Numbered from the stretch's first letter, positions 8,181-16,527 are shown. The stretch is DNA of 32,997 nt from Alphaproteobacteria bacterium (GCA_040905865.1 JBBDQU010000038.1:1-32997), one strand, 5' to 3'. The notes: generated from the letters alone by a model not told the origin. Numbers and translations: made by a program.

Positions 8181-9473
8181 ATGGATGACTCCGCGACATC
8201 GGCCGCGCAGGCGGGCGAGGATGACGAACGCCTGTCAAAAGCGCTGCAAGAGGCGGATTTCGCATCCGCCGGCCGATTGCAGGTCCTGGATCTTGACCGG
8301 ATCAAACGGCATTTCGGCGACAACTGGCCGCGCATTGCGGCCAAGGCTCAGGCGATGATCCGCCAGACCGTCGAAAAAACGCTGCTCCGGGGCGACGTCT
8401 TTGTCGAAGTGGGAGAACTGGCGTTTGTCCTCATTTTTCCGAATCTCGCCAAGGAACAGGCGCAGGTCAAAACCGCCGCCATCTCCCGGGAAATTGCGCG
8501 AAAGCTGATAGGGGACAGCAATTCCGACGCCCGGTTCGATTTCAGCGCGGTCGTTGCGGCAATTCCCAAGGGGAAGACATTCGACGCGGCGAATATCCTC
8601 GGCAATCTTGACGCGTTGCTGGACAGCGAAGAAGCGCTTGGCGCGACAACGGAACCGGCGGTTCTCGAGACAACCGAAGCCAATATGACCCGGGCCGAAC
8701 AGGTCGAAATGGAATTGCGCCGGCTGATTACCGACGTAAAATTCGTCTTTCGGCCCCTGTGGTTCGTATCCAAGAGCGCCCTGTCGACCTATTTGTGCCT
8801 GCCGGTTCGCGATTTCGGGGCGCAACGACGGGAAACCGGCTATCGCGTTATCGAAATTGCCAATGAGCGATCGCTCATCATGGCGCTGGATTTCATCGTT
8901 CTGGAGCGCTGCATCGCCGAACTGAAAGCGATGCAGCAGGACGGTCGGCAGTTTCTGCTGAGTTGCCCGGTCCATTACGAGACCCTGGCGGGCGTTTCGA
9001 GCCGAACGCGCTTTCTCGAAGCCTGCGCCCGATTGCCCCGAAGCCAGCAACGGTTTCTTCTCTTTCACATAGTGGCATTGCCGCAACGGGCGCCGCAGGG
9101 ACGTGTTCTCGAAATTACCGGTCTGCTCAAGCCGCGCGCCAGGGCGGTCAGCATCGGCATGCCGTTGGGCGAAACCGATTTCAGGTCCTTTGTCGGCTCG
9201 GGCGTCTTCGCCGTGGGCGTGGATCTCAACGACTGGGAGGGCGCGGAACGCAGCCTGATGAAGCGAATGGACGGTTTCGTGGCCGGCGCCCACAAATCCG
9301 GGCTGGAAACCTTCATTCACGGCCTGACTTCGCTCAGCATGACGACCGCTGCCATAGGCTCCGGCTTCGATTACCTCCACAGCGATATCATCCTGCCGGA
9401 CGTCGATGCGCCCGCCCATATCCACAAGTTCATGTCGGCGGAGCTGTTCCGTGCCTTCGTAACGCAGGAGTGA
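8181..9473 (+). CDS. Putative regulatory protein with degenerate GGDEF/EAL-like halves
   Basis: A 430-residue soluble protein without a signal peptide that I cannot place firmly. The N-terminal half (about 40-165) resembles a GGDEF/cyclase-like fold in layout (RGDVFVEVGELAFVLIFPN) but has no GGDEF motif. The segment from about 190 on (FVFRPLWFVSKSALSTYLCLP, then SCPVHYETLAG, ITGLLKPRARAVSIGMPLG, FVGSGVFAVGVDL) follows the strand order of EAL domains but lacks EAL, DDFGTG and the metal ligands. If the resemblance is real, it would be a non-catalytic c-di-GMP-fold adaptor. Its stop lies seven bases before the ATG of the sensor kinase, so the two are surely co-transcribed and probably work together. 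The Shine-Dalgarno (GGGA) is weak. Confidence 0.6.
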   Translation: MDDSATSAAQAGEDDERLSKALQEADFASAGRLQVLDLDRIKRHFGDNWPRIAAKAQAMIRQTVEKTLLRGDVFVEVGELAFVLIFPNLAKEQAQVKTAAISREIARKLIGDSNSDARFDFSAVVAAIPKGKTFDAANILGNLDALLDSEEALGATTEPAVLETTEANMTRAEQVEMELRRLITDVKFVFRPLWFVSKSALSTYLCLPVRDFGAQRRETGYRVIEIANERSLIMALDFIVLERCIAELKAMQQDGRQFLLSCPVHYETLAGVSSRTRFLEACARLPRSQQRFLLFHIVALPQRAPQGRVLEITGLLKPRARAVSIGMPLGETDFRSFVGSGVFAVGVDLNDWEGAERSLMKRMDGFVAGAHKSGLETFIHGLTSLSMTTAAIGSGFDYLHSDIILPDVDAPAHIHKFMSAELFRAFVTQE

Positions 9474-9480
9474 CCGCACC

Positions 9481-12327
9481 ATGTCGGCATATATCCCCTT
9501 GTTCCGGTCACGCGCCACGCGGCTGAGCGCGTCGCCCGAGACCCGTTTCCGCCTGGTCGCGGTGCTGTCTTTCCTGCTTTTCGCCCTCAGTCTGCCGACA
9601 GCGTTCGCGCAGGGGGGCCCGCCAGCCGGGGATGCGGGTGCGACGCGGATTGTTCGGGTCGGCATCGAACAGTTTCGGCCATTGGCTTTCTACGATGATT
9701 CCGGGACGGCGAGCGGTCTGGCCGTGGAAATTCTGGAGGCAATAGCCGATCGCGAAAACTGGCGGCTGGAGTTCGTACGTGGCACATTCAGCGAATTGCG
9801 GCTGAAACTGGACGACGGTTCGGTTGACATCGTGCCGACCATTGTCCGCACGACCGAAAGCGCCAGACGTTACCGGTTTTCGACCCTGCCCTATTTTGCC
9901 AACTGGGCGGGCGTCTACAAGCGTCGCGGAGAGAACCTCCATGTCACACGGGATCTGGCGGGGAAGCGAGTCGCCGTCGTGACGGACGATGTGCATGGCG
10001 TGGCGCTGGCGCGGCTCGCAGAAAATTTCGGTTTCACATTTGTCACGGTCAATGTCGATGGATATGGCCCGGCGCTTGACGCAATAGCGAACGGTCGCGC
10101 GGATGCCGCCGTGATTTCCCGTATTTACGGCGCGTCTCACGAAGGCCTTTCGGCAGATGACGGCTATTCGCCAGACGTCGTGCCGACCGGCATCGTTCTC
10201 AACCCTGTCGATCTTCGCTTTGCGGCGCCGCTGACGGCCGACCCGGCTATTCTTGCAGCCATCGATGATTATCTTGAAGAAGTCGGAGGAAGCCCGGTTT
10301 CCCGATATTTTGAGATGTTGAACTTGTGGCTCGGTCAAGCGGGCGAGTCTGCGGTGCCGCCCTGGTTCTGGGTAATCGGAATTGTGTCGGCGGCGATAAC
10401 ATTACTCGTCGTGGGTATAACGGTAATCTCCCGCATTCAGATCCGCCGCCGGACCCGTGAACTGACCGCCGCCAATGCGGAAATGGCCGCGGCGCGGCTC
10501 CAGTTGGAGAGAGTGCTCAATTCCCTGGCCGATGGCGTCGTCGTTTTCGGCGCGGACAGGATCATTCGTTTTTCCAATGCGCTTGCGGAAAAGTTTTTCC
10601 AGACCGCGCAGGAAACCCTGGTTGGACAGGAATTCAGCCTTGCGATCGATGCCGGAGAAACCAATGAGACGGTGATTTCACGCGACGACGGTACGTCGCT
10701 TCCGATGGAATTGCGGGCAAGCGGCATAACGTTTCAGGGCGAACAGTGCACCCTGGTCTCCCTTCAGGACATCACCGACCGGAAAGCCGCGGAATCCGCC
10801 GTCATTGTAAACGCGGAAAAATTCAGGAGCGCCTTCGAGTCGGCCGGGTACGGCGTCGCGTTGATGGGGCTCGACGGCAGGTATCTGGAGGTCAATGCAA
10901 CATTCTGCGACATCTTGGGCCGCAGCGAGGACGAGCTTGTCGGGCTGGATTTTCGCGAGATAACCCATCCGGACGATCTGGATGCGGAACTCGAGGAAAT
11001 GGGGCGGCTGATCACGGACGGGCAGGCGTTCTACCGGATTGAAAAGCGCTGCCGGCGCAAGGACGGCAGCGAAATTCCCGTGCTGCTCAGCCGCAGCGCG
11101 GTACGCGCGGAGGACGGAACGCCGCAATATTTCGTGACGCAGGCGATCGATATTTCCGAACGGCGCAAGGCCGAGGAACAGCTTCGCCTGTCGCAGAAGA
11201 TGGAAGCCGTCGGCCAGTTGACAGGCGGCATTGCCCATGATTTTAACAATATCCTGTCCATCATTCTCGGTAACCTGCAACTGGTCCAGCGCCGGGTGAC
11301 GGAGGACAGCGAGTCCACCAAACAGCTGGAGCGCGCGCTCGGCGCCACGCAGCGCGCGGCGGAACTGACCAGACGCCTTCTCGCCTTTTCGCATCACCAG
11401 GTTCTCGAAACACGGGCTGTCGACCCCGCGATTCTGATTACAGAACTGCTGCCGCTTCTGGAACGGACGCTCGGAACCGATATCGAGATTGAGACGGGTA
11501 TCGATACGGATGTGCCGCTGATCGATATCGACGTCAATCAGCTGGAAAACGCGATCATCAACCTGTGCATCAACAGCCGGGACGCCATGCCGGGGGGCGG
11601 CAGCCTGATTGTCGAATTGCGCCTGTCAACGCTTGATGCCGCCTACGCGGACGCGCACGGTTTCGACATCTCAACCGGAGCCTATGTCGTATTGTCGGTC
11701 AGCGACAACGGCGCGGGCATGTCGAAGGAAACGCTGGATCGGGTCTTCGAACCCTTCTTCACGACGAAGGAAATCGGCAAGGGCACAGGCCTCGGCATGA
11801 GCATGGTATATGGTTTCGTGAAGCAGTCCGGCGGTTACGTGACCGTGTACAGCGAGTTGGGGAGCGGCACCACGACGAAGCTCTATCTGCCCGTCAGCAC
11901 GGCCGGCGCGCATGAAAAGCCTGACGGGAATGTACCGCCCCCCCGGGAATTCCGGGGTACGGAACGGATTCTTCTTGTCGACGACAACGCCGATATTCGC
12001 GCGACATTGTCGGAGGTGCTGCGCGCCATCGGTTACACGGTAATCGAGGCGGAAGACGGGCCGGCCGCTATCGATCTCATGAGCCGGGGCGCGGCGTTCG
12101 ACATTCTGGTCACTGATGTCATGATGCCGGGCGGCATACAGGGGCCTGCCCTGGTCAAGGCCGTCCGGGAACGGTATCCGGATATTCCCGCGATCCTGCA
12201 GTCGGGTTATTCCGGGCGCATGATCGTTCCCTCGGAATTGCTGGACCATCAAACGGCCTATCTTGCCAAGCCATTTCCCAACGAAGTCCTGGCCGAACAG
12301 ATCCGTAGCCTGTTGGACGACCGTTAA
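9481..12327 (+). CDS. Hybrid sensor histidine kinase: SBP3 sensor - TM - PAS - PAS - HisKA - HATPase - REC
   Basis: A 948-residue inner-membrane kinase. A signal peptide ends near residue 43 (TAFA-QGG). Residues 58-275 form a periplasmic solute-binding-protein family 3 domain (FRPLAFYDDSGTASGLAVEIL, SVDIVPTIVRTTESARRYRFS), which suggests an amino-acid-like or other small ligand. A membrane segment lies at about 295-320 (WFWVIGIVSAAITLLVV), followed by a short coiled coil and PAS domains at about 340-430 and 445-560. The H-box (GGIAHDFNNIL) contains His586. The ATP domain has NAIINLCINSRDAM, DNGAGM and GTGLGMSM. A C-terminal receiver has phospho-acceptor Asp879 (LVTDVMMPGG) and Lys in YLAKPF. 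All catalytic residues appear intact. AGGAG precedes the ATG. It is coupled to the 8181 gene; the 12587 REC-EAL protein downstream is a candidate target. Confidence 0.93.
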   Translation: MSAYIPLFRSRATRLSASPETRFRLVAVLSFLLFALSLPTAFAQGGPPAGDAGATRIVRVGIEQFRPLAFYDDSGTASGLAVEILEAIADRENWRLEFVRGTFSELRLKLDDGSVDIVPTIVRTTESARRYRFSTLPYFANWAGVYKRRGENLHVTRDLAGKRVAVVTDDVHGVALARLAENFGFTFVTVNVDGYGPALDAIANGRADAAVISRIYGASHEGLSADDGYSPDVVPTGIVLNPVDLRFAAPLTADPAILAAIDDYLEEVGGSPVSRYFEMLNLWLGQAGESAVPPWFWVIGIVSAAITLLVVGITVISRIQIRRRTRELTAANAEMAAARLQLERVLNSLADGVVVFGADRIIRFSNALAEKFFQTAQETLVGQEFSLAIDAGETNETVISRDDGTSLPMELRASGITFQGEQCTLVSLQDITDRKAAESAVIVNAEKFRSAFESAGYGVALMGLDGRYLEVNATFCDILGRSEDELVGLDFREITHPDDLDAELEEMGRLITDGQAFYRIEKRCRRKDGSEIPVLLSRSAVRAEDGTPQYFVTQAIDISERRKAEEQLRLSQKMEAVGQLTGGIAHDFNNILSIILGNLQLVQRRVTEDSESTKQLERALGATQRAAELTRRLLAFSHHQVLETRAVDPAILITELLPLLERTLGTDIEIETGIDTDVPLIDIDVNQLENAIINLCINSRDAMPGGGSLIVELRLSTLDAAYADAHGFDISTGAYVVLSVSDNGAGMSKETLDRVFEPFFTTKEIGKGTGLGMSMVYGFVKQSGGYVTVYSELGSGTTTKLYLPVSTAGAHEKPDGNVPPPREFRGTERILLVDDNADIRATLSEVLRAIGYTVIEAEDGPAAIDLMSRGAAFDILVTDVMMPGGIQGPALVKAVRERYPDIPAILQSGYSGRMIVPSELLDHQTAYLAKPFPNEVLAEQIRSLLDDR

Positions 12328-12486
12328 ATGCTTGACGGCACGACAACTATAAAGAGAATACCGCTGCCACGAAAACGATTTTTTCTTGAATAACAGTTGA
12401 TGACAGGCTGTGGTTGCGGCGTCATGTTTAGTGGTTGTCCAAAAAATGTTAACCTCCCGTATACGTTTGTAACGTAAAGATTACTA

Positions 12487-12548
12487 TGGATCAGATCGCG
12501 TTTGTTGGATCGCCAGATGAGGCGATTCCAGCCAATCGCGATCTGATC
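12487..12548 (+). repeat. Long nested inverted repeat upstream of the REC-EAL gene
   Basis: GATCAGATCGCG (12489-12500) and CGCGATCTGATC (12537-12548) are perfect 12-bp inverted repeats. Inside them, GGATCGCC (12507-12514) and GGCGATTCC (12521-12529) pair around the loop AGATGA, with one bulged T. The whole 60 bp can fold into one long hairpin or cruciform, 39 bp before the start codon. There is no T tract, so it is not a standard terminator. It could be an mRNA control structure or a paired operator. Confidence 0.75.
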
Positions 12549-12570
12549 TAAACAGGTGCACCCATGGATC

Positions 12571-12618
12571 GTGCCAGGATGATCAGATGAACACGTGCCA
12601 GGATGATCAGATGAACAA
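12571..12618 (+). repeat. 24-bp tandem duplication of the ribosome-binding site and start codon
   Basis: The unit GTGCCAGGATGATCAGATGA plus four bases occurs at 12571-12594 and again at 12595-12618, differing only in the last base. Each copy carries AGGA and an ATG (12587 and 12611). The unit is 24 bp, so both ATGs are in the same frame. Confidence 0.9.
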
Positions 12619-13852
12619 CAGTCGCGTTTTAACAATCGACGATGAGTCTGAAATAGGAGAGCTGATCTCCGATACGGCGGTCGCATTGGGTTTCGATGGC
12701 CGGTACGTGTGCGATTTCCGGGCATTCCGGGACATATGCGCCTCGTTCGACCCGACAATCATTTTCATTGACCTGCAGATGCCCGATGTCGATGGCATCG
12801 AAATCCTGAACGAATTGCATCGTCTGGGTAATCGGGCCGACATTGTCCTCATCAGCGGCTATAACGCACGTGTTCTGAAAAGCGCCCGGGATTTGGGCAT
12901 TTCGAAAGGATTGCGGGTCCTGGACATCCTGACCAAGCCTATCGACATCGCGGATCTCGAAAGTTGCCTGAACGCCTCTGCGCCGGTGGAGACGGAAATC
13001 TTCGACGCGCAGGATATTGCGGAAGGCATTGCACAAAAACAGTTTTTCCCCCGGTTCCAGCCCAAGCTCTCACTCGCCGCCCCTGTCGACACCATCATCG
13101 GCGCCGAAGCGCTGATCCGGTGGCGGCATCCGGTCCACGGCGAGGTCCCTCCCGTCCGGTTTATTGCCCTGGCCGAGAAAGCCGGTTTGATCGGGGAATT
13201 GACCGAATACATGCTGAGCGCGGTCACCGCGCAGATGCGCGCGTGGCAGGAGCGCGGTTTTGAAATCGAGATTGCCGTGAACCTTTCCGCCATGACGCTG
13301 AACGACCTGGGACTGCCGGATCGGTATGCGAAAATCGTGCGCGAGGGCGGAATCGAACCCTCGAAGATCATCCTGGAGGTCACCGAATCGGCCGTCATGA
13401 CGAATGTGATTGACGCCGTCGAAATCCTGACCCGTTTCCGGCTGAAGGGCTTCGGATTGTCAATCGACGATTTCGGAACGGGCTATTCCTCGCTCGTCCA
13501 ACTGTACCGGATGCCGTTCAACGAGTTGAAGATTGACCGGGCCTTCGTGGGCAAGGCGCCGGGCGACAGGGAAGCGGCGAAAATCGTCAAAATTATTCTG
13601 AACCTTGCCCGCGAGCTTGAGATGAGCGTATGCGCCGAGGGCGTGGAAACGATGGAAACGCTGGAATTTCTGCGCTCCATCGGATGCGAGAAGGCCCAGG
13701 GATACCTGATGGGAAAGCCCTTGCTGGCTTCCGAATTCGCCGAACGATGCGCCGCGGGCTGTGGCGAGGTTGTGAGCGATGGAGTGGACGCCCCCCGGTG
13801 GCATCGCGGCCGACTGAACCGCGCCGGGTTGCCCGGAGACATTTTGGTTTGA
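12587..13852 (+). CDS. Response regulator with EAL c-di-GMP phosphodiesterase output
   Basis: 421 residues from the first ATG, or 413 from the second at 12611. The receiver domain (about 12-130) has LTIDDE, phospho-acceptor Asp62 (FIDLQMPDVDG), Ser in LISGYN and Lys in LTKPID. The EAL domain (about 145-395) has EALIRW with Glu174, NLSAMTL, LEVTES, DDFGTGYSSL (Asp294, Asp295), KIDRAF and AEGVET. All metal and catalytic residues are present, so it should hydrolyse c-di-GMP to pGpG, controlled by phosphorylation. This architecture resembles PvrR/RocR-type regulators. It lies 260 bp after the hybrid kinase on the same strand, behind a long hairpin, and may be that kinase's partner. The tail after about 395 (VSDGVDAPRWHRGRLNRAG) is not part of the domain. 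Confidence 0.92.
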   Translation: MNTCQDDQMNNSRVLTIDDESEIGELISDTAVALGFDGRYVCDFRAFRDICASFDPTIIFIDLQMPDVDGIEILNELHRLGNRADIVLISGYNARVLKSARDLGISKGLRVLDILTKPIDIADLESCLNASAPVETEIFDAQDIAEGIAQKQFFPRFQPKLSLAAPVDTIIGAEALIRWRHPVHGEVPPVRFIALAEKAGLIGELTEYMLSAVTAQMRAWQERGFEIEIAVNLSAMTLNDLGLPDRYAKIVREGGIEPSKIILEVTESAVMTNVIDAVEILTRFRLKGFGLSIDDFGTGYSSLVQLYRMPFNELKIDRAFVGKAPGDREAAKIVKIILNLARELEMSVCAEGVETMETLEFLRSIGCEKAQGYLMGKPLLASEFAERCAAGCGEVVSDGVDAPRWHRGRLNRAGLPGDILV

Positions 13853-13935
13853 GTCACGCCACCATGGCGAGTTCATCGGATTGCGCATAGTAGCGTGCCT
13901 TGAACCTGATCTAATTGCTGATCTGATCCAGCACA

Positions 13936-13965
13936 AAAAGCGGGCGCCGCTCGGGACGCCCGCTC
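13936..13965 (-). terminator. Rho-independent terminator of the PRC-barrel gene
   Basis: On the minus strand AGCGGGCG (13965-13958) and CGCCCGCT (13947-13940) form a perfect 8-bp stem, followed directly by TTTTT (13940-13936). It lies 26 bp past the stop of the 13991 gene, as expected for an intrinsic terminator. Confidence 0.78.
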
Positions 13966-13990
13966 CGTCATCTTGTTTGGACAGTCGAGT

Positions 13991-15145
13991 CTACCTCGCG
14001 TATTCAGGAAGCGACTCGATCTCCTCTTCCGTCATTTGAGTGAACACGCGCTCGCCCTGGATCTCCAGCCGGTCAAGCGGAAGAGAAACGGTTCTCTCAC
14101 CGATACCGAGGAAGCCGCCGACTTGGACAAGCACGGCCCTTAAATTGCCAGCCTCGATGACGACGTCTTCGATCTCGCCAATGTTATTGCCGGTCACCGT
14201 CACCAGATCCTTGCCGACCAGCCCCTGAGCCTGCGCCGCATCGATCCCGATGCCACGCCCGGTGCCGCCGGGTCGGCTGTCCTGCTGCTCGCCCGGCCGC
14301 GTGGCCTGTTCCGTAGAGCGCTCCGCCTGACGATTCGCGTCCTGCGGCTTCTGCATGGAGACATCTGCCCGCTCCTCCTGCTCGACCCGGACCTCAGGCT
14401 GACCTGACTCCGTCACGGTCACCTGCGGTTCTTCCTGCTTGACAGTAACCTCGGGCTTGGCCTTGTTCACCGTTACCTCGGCCTTCGGCTGCTGAACCGT
14501 GATCTCTGGCGCAGGCTGCCGCACCGTCACTTCCGGCGCCTTCGGGTCGACTTCGACTTTCGTCGACGGCTGCTCAACCTGGACCTGGGCCGCTTTCTCA
14601 TCCACCTGGATGTCGGTCGTCTTCTGTCCCGGCGAAGACGAGGAGGAAGCCTGCCGGCTGCCGGCAGCGCCGGCGCTGGCGGTCTGCTGACGCACGCTCT
14701 GCAGACTCGACTCCACTTTTTCCAGCGACTGCGCCGCCCGCTGCGGATTGCTGCTGGCGCGCTTCAGTTGATCCTTCGCCTCCTCGACATCGTTCCGCAG
14801 TTGCCTGATCGCCTCAGGCGCCTTGGCGGACATTTCGTTGCCGCCTGTTTCAAGAGCCATCTCGACCTCTTGCAGCGCCGATTCGGCCTTGTCGACTGCC
14901 TGGGAGATGGCGTCTCTGTCCGCGCTCTGCGAGGCTGTCTCAAGCGAGCGCCGCGCCTGCTGGAGCTCCTGAAGAGTCTGCTGCATTTCCGACGCGCTCT
15001 GTTCAGACGACTGCATCTGGCCGGTCTGCGGCTGTTGACTCTTCTGCGCGTAAGCAGGTGCTGACAGCGTGAGCGCTACCGCCGTGGCGGCAACGAGGCC
15101 GAGTGCGAGCGGAAGCGAATTTTTAGAAGTACTGGTGTATTTCAT
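13991..15145 (-). CDS. Exported PRC-barrel protein with coiled coil and VTV-type repeats
   Basis: A 384-residue secreted or periplasmic protein. The signal peptide ends at about 34 (APAYA-QKS). Residues about 40-160 are Gln/Glu/Ala-rich coiled coil. Residues about 180-280 form short repeats of the type PEVTVRQPAPEITVQQP, with a valine-rich beat every 9-11 residues. The C-terminal 75 residues are a PRC-barrel domain (GLVGKDLVTVTGNNIGEIEDV, VSLPLDRLEI). PRC-barrel proteins with such repeats are common stress and envelope proteins in alphaproteobacteria. I chose the ATG at 15145 because AAGGAG lies upstream and a signal peptide follows; the open frame to 15697 only adds IS630 remnant sequence. 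An exact GGAAC-N17-CGTT promoter lies 68 bp upstream and a terminator 26 bp downstream, so it is a stand-alone stress-induced unit. Confidence 0.85.
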   Translation of the reverse strand: MKYTSTSKNSLPLALGLVAATAVALTLSAPAYAQKSQQPQTGQMQSSEQSASEMQQTLQELQQARRSLETASQSADRDAISQAVDKAESALQEVEMALETGGNEMSAKAPEAIRQLRNDVEEAKDQLKRASSNPQRAAQSLEKVESSLQSVRQQTASAGAAGSRQASSSSSPGQKTTDIQVDEKAAQVQVEQPSTKVEVDPKAPEVTVRQPAPEITVQQPKAEVTVNKAKPEVTVKQEEPQVTVTESGQPEVRVEQEERADVSMQKPQDANRQAERSTEQATRPGEQQDSRPGGTGRGIGIDAAQAQGLVGKDLVTVTGNNIGEIEDVVIEAGNLRAVLVQVGGFLGIGERTVSLPLDRLEIQGERVFTQMTEEEIESLPEYAR

Positions 15146-15212
15146 TCCGTTTCTCCTTTCACGGTATCTATATGCAGGACGCCAGGGACCCGACGCCTGC
15201 CTCTTGGAGCCT

Positions 15213-15238
15213 AACGGCGCTAGGGTCACGAGAGTTCC
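15213..15238 (-). promoter_or_regulatory. EcfG-type general stress promoter of the PRC-barrel gene
   Basis: On the minus strand the sequence is GGAAC (15238-15234), a 17-base spacer, then CGTT (15216-15213). This is an exact match to the alphaproteobacterial sigma-EcfG consensus GGAAC-N16/17-CGTT. The predicted transcript start is near 15206, giving a leader of about 60 bases before the ATG at 15145. Confidence 0.8.
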
Positions 15239-15369
15239 CGGCTGCATTGCGATCACGGGAATCGTCAAGCCGGGTAAGCGAACTGGCGGATACCACCAAT
15301 GGCGCAACGACCAAGCGTCCGAACGTCGAGCTGTATTACGAGTCGCACGAAGAGCACCGCATCGTGGAG

Positions 15370-15745
15370 GACATGGTGATGCTGTTGCTCCGAGGCATGG
15401 CCCGTCTTTTTTGTGCGTCAACCCGCGCCTGGAAAAGAAATACCAGACCGTCGCCGGACAGGTTCGCACCCCGCGCTCGGCCGCCAGCTTCGCGGCGATC
15501 TCATGCAGCGCTATGTCCCGGCATTCCTCGACAAGCCCCAGAATGGAGGCCTCATGCTTATCCAGCTTCGAACGTGAGGGCTTCCCCTGACGCTCCGGAT
15601 CAAGCGAACCCGCCTCGCGCCACTGGCAATGCCAGTTGATCGCCGTCGACGGCGCCACCGAAAACCGACCCGCCACGCGCCGACAGCCCTTCCTCAATCG
15701 CGTCGATCATGCGGCGGCGCAAGTCCAAACACTGATTTTGGATAT
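15370..15745 (-). pseudogene. IS630-family transposase, 5' remnant with frameshifts
   Basis: The minus strand encodes DLRRRMIDAIEEG in one frame, then CRRVAGRFSVAPSTAINW through HEIAAKLAAERGVRTCPATVWYFF and RRGLTHKK in another, then KTGHASEQ in a third frame after an A6 run. Together this is the N-terminal helix-turn-helix half of an IS630/Tc1-mariner-type transposase. Similarity ends near 15370, and the DDE catalytic half is absent. Two frameshifts and the truncation make it a dead fragment. It lies directly upstream of the PRC-barrel promoter, so the longest reading frame falsely joins the two. Confidence 0.75.
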
Positions 15746-15810
15746 CGTCATGACGGCGCCTGTTCGAAACTTTGTGTCGGATTTCAGGAATTGTCTTGCG
15801 GCGAATCGGA

Positions 15811-16449
15811 TTATTGCCGCGCGACCTTCATGGATCGGAGCCGTTGCGTCAGGCTTGTCAGCCCGCCACTGTTGTGTTGCAGATAGGACGTGAACTCCGC
15901 TCGTTTGGTCGCGGCCATGCTGGCGCCCTGCACAGTGATGTCGATGATGCGGTACCCGTTCCTGCCTGCAACCAGCCAGTCGAGGCGAACCGGTACGTTC
16001 GCCGGGGTCTGTTTCGCCCCGTCGGTCGATGCGATTTGATCCACTTCGGAGGTAACGACCGTGTTGCCATAATTCTCTTCGCGCTGGCCGGTAACCCGGA
16101 AAGTACCGATGTCGTATTCGGTGAAGCGCCGGGTATAGGCGTGGCCAACATAATCGCGGAAGACTGCCGTAAAGGCATGCTTTTCTTCCGCGCTCGCCGC
16201 CTGCCAGTACGGTCCAGTCACGTAGGCGGCAATCTGCGGCATGTCGAAGCCGGTATCGAGCAGGTCGTCCAGCCGGCGCCGAAGGTCGGCGGTCGACAGG
16301 CTCTTGTCGCTGGCGGAAGTGAGGGCTGTCCGGGCCAGGCTTGTGACAAAGGCGCTTGGTGTTCCCGTACTATCGGCTGCTGATACGGGCGCTGCAAGAG
16401 TCGTGAGCAGCAGAATTGTGAACCCGTATCGGAAATGTTTCGTGCGCAT
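15811..16449 (-). CDS. MlaC/Ttg2D-like phospholipid-binding periplasmic protein
   Basis: A 212-residue protein with a signal peptide (cleavage near 24, PVSA-AD). The mature part matches the MlaC/toluene-tolerance Ttg2 family: FVTSLARTALTS, LRRRLDDLLDTGFDMPQIAAYVTGPYWQAASAEEKHAF, FRDYVGHAYTRRF and the C-terminal YRIIDITVQGASMAATKRAEF. MlaC proteins carry phospholipids between outer-membrane and inner-membrane complexes. Here no other mla gene is adjacent, so this is an orphan paralogue. GGAG lies nine bases before the ATG. It follows the OmpA-like gene on the same strand by 130 bp, with a hairpin between them, so co-transcription is uncertain. No EcfG site was found upstream. Confidence 0.85.
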   Translation of the reverse strand: MRTKHFRYGFTILLLTTLAAPVSAADSTGTPSAFVTSLARTALTSASDKSLSTADLRRRLDDLLDTGFDMPQIAAYVTGPYWQAASAEEKHAFTAVFRDYVGHAYTRRFTEYDIGTFRVTGQREENYGNTVVTSEVDQIASTDGAKQTPANVPVRLDWLVAGRNGYRIIDITVQGASMAATKRAEFTSYLQHNSGGLTSLTQRLRSMKVARQ

Positions 16450-16490
16450 GGTCGGCTACTCCCGTGGTGGTTTGAAAGCGCTTAAATGCG

Positions 16491-16527
16491 TCCCAGCAGC
16501 AGGATGATGGAATGCCCTGCTGCGGGA
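16491..16527 (-). terminator. Hairpin between the OmpA-like and MlaC-like genes
   Basis: GCAGCAGG (16496-16503) pairs with CCTGCTGC (16516-16523), and with one bulged A the stem extends to TCCC/GGGA, about 12 bp in all. It lies downstream of the OmpA-like stop on the minus strand. No clear T tract follows, so it is a weak or factor-assisted terminator, or an mRNA-stabilising stem. Confidence 0.4.

Noticed and set aside
8235-9665. 476-codon open frame on the minus strand
   Set aside because: It is antisense to the 8181 gene and the kinase start, and shows no family-like sequence.
12328-12486. Intrinsic terminator after the hybrid kinase
   Set aside because: There are A/T runs but no stem directly before them; only the later long hairpin is clear, and it lacks a T tract.
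13991-15697. A single 568-codon protein joining a transposase N-terminus to the PRC-barrel protein
   Set aside because: The ATG at 15145 has AAGGAG, a signal peptide and its own promoter; the upstream part is an IS630 remnant that is in frame by chance.
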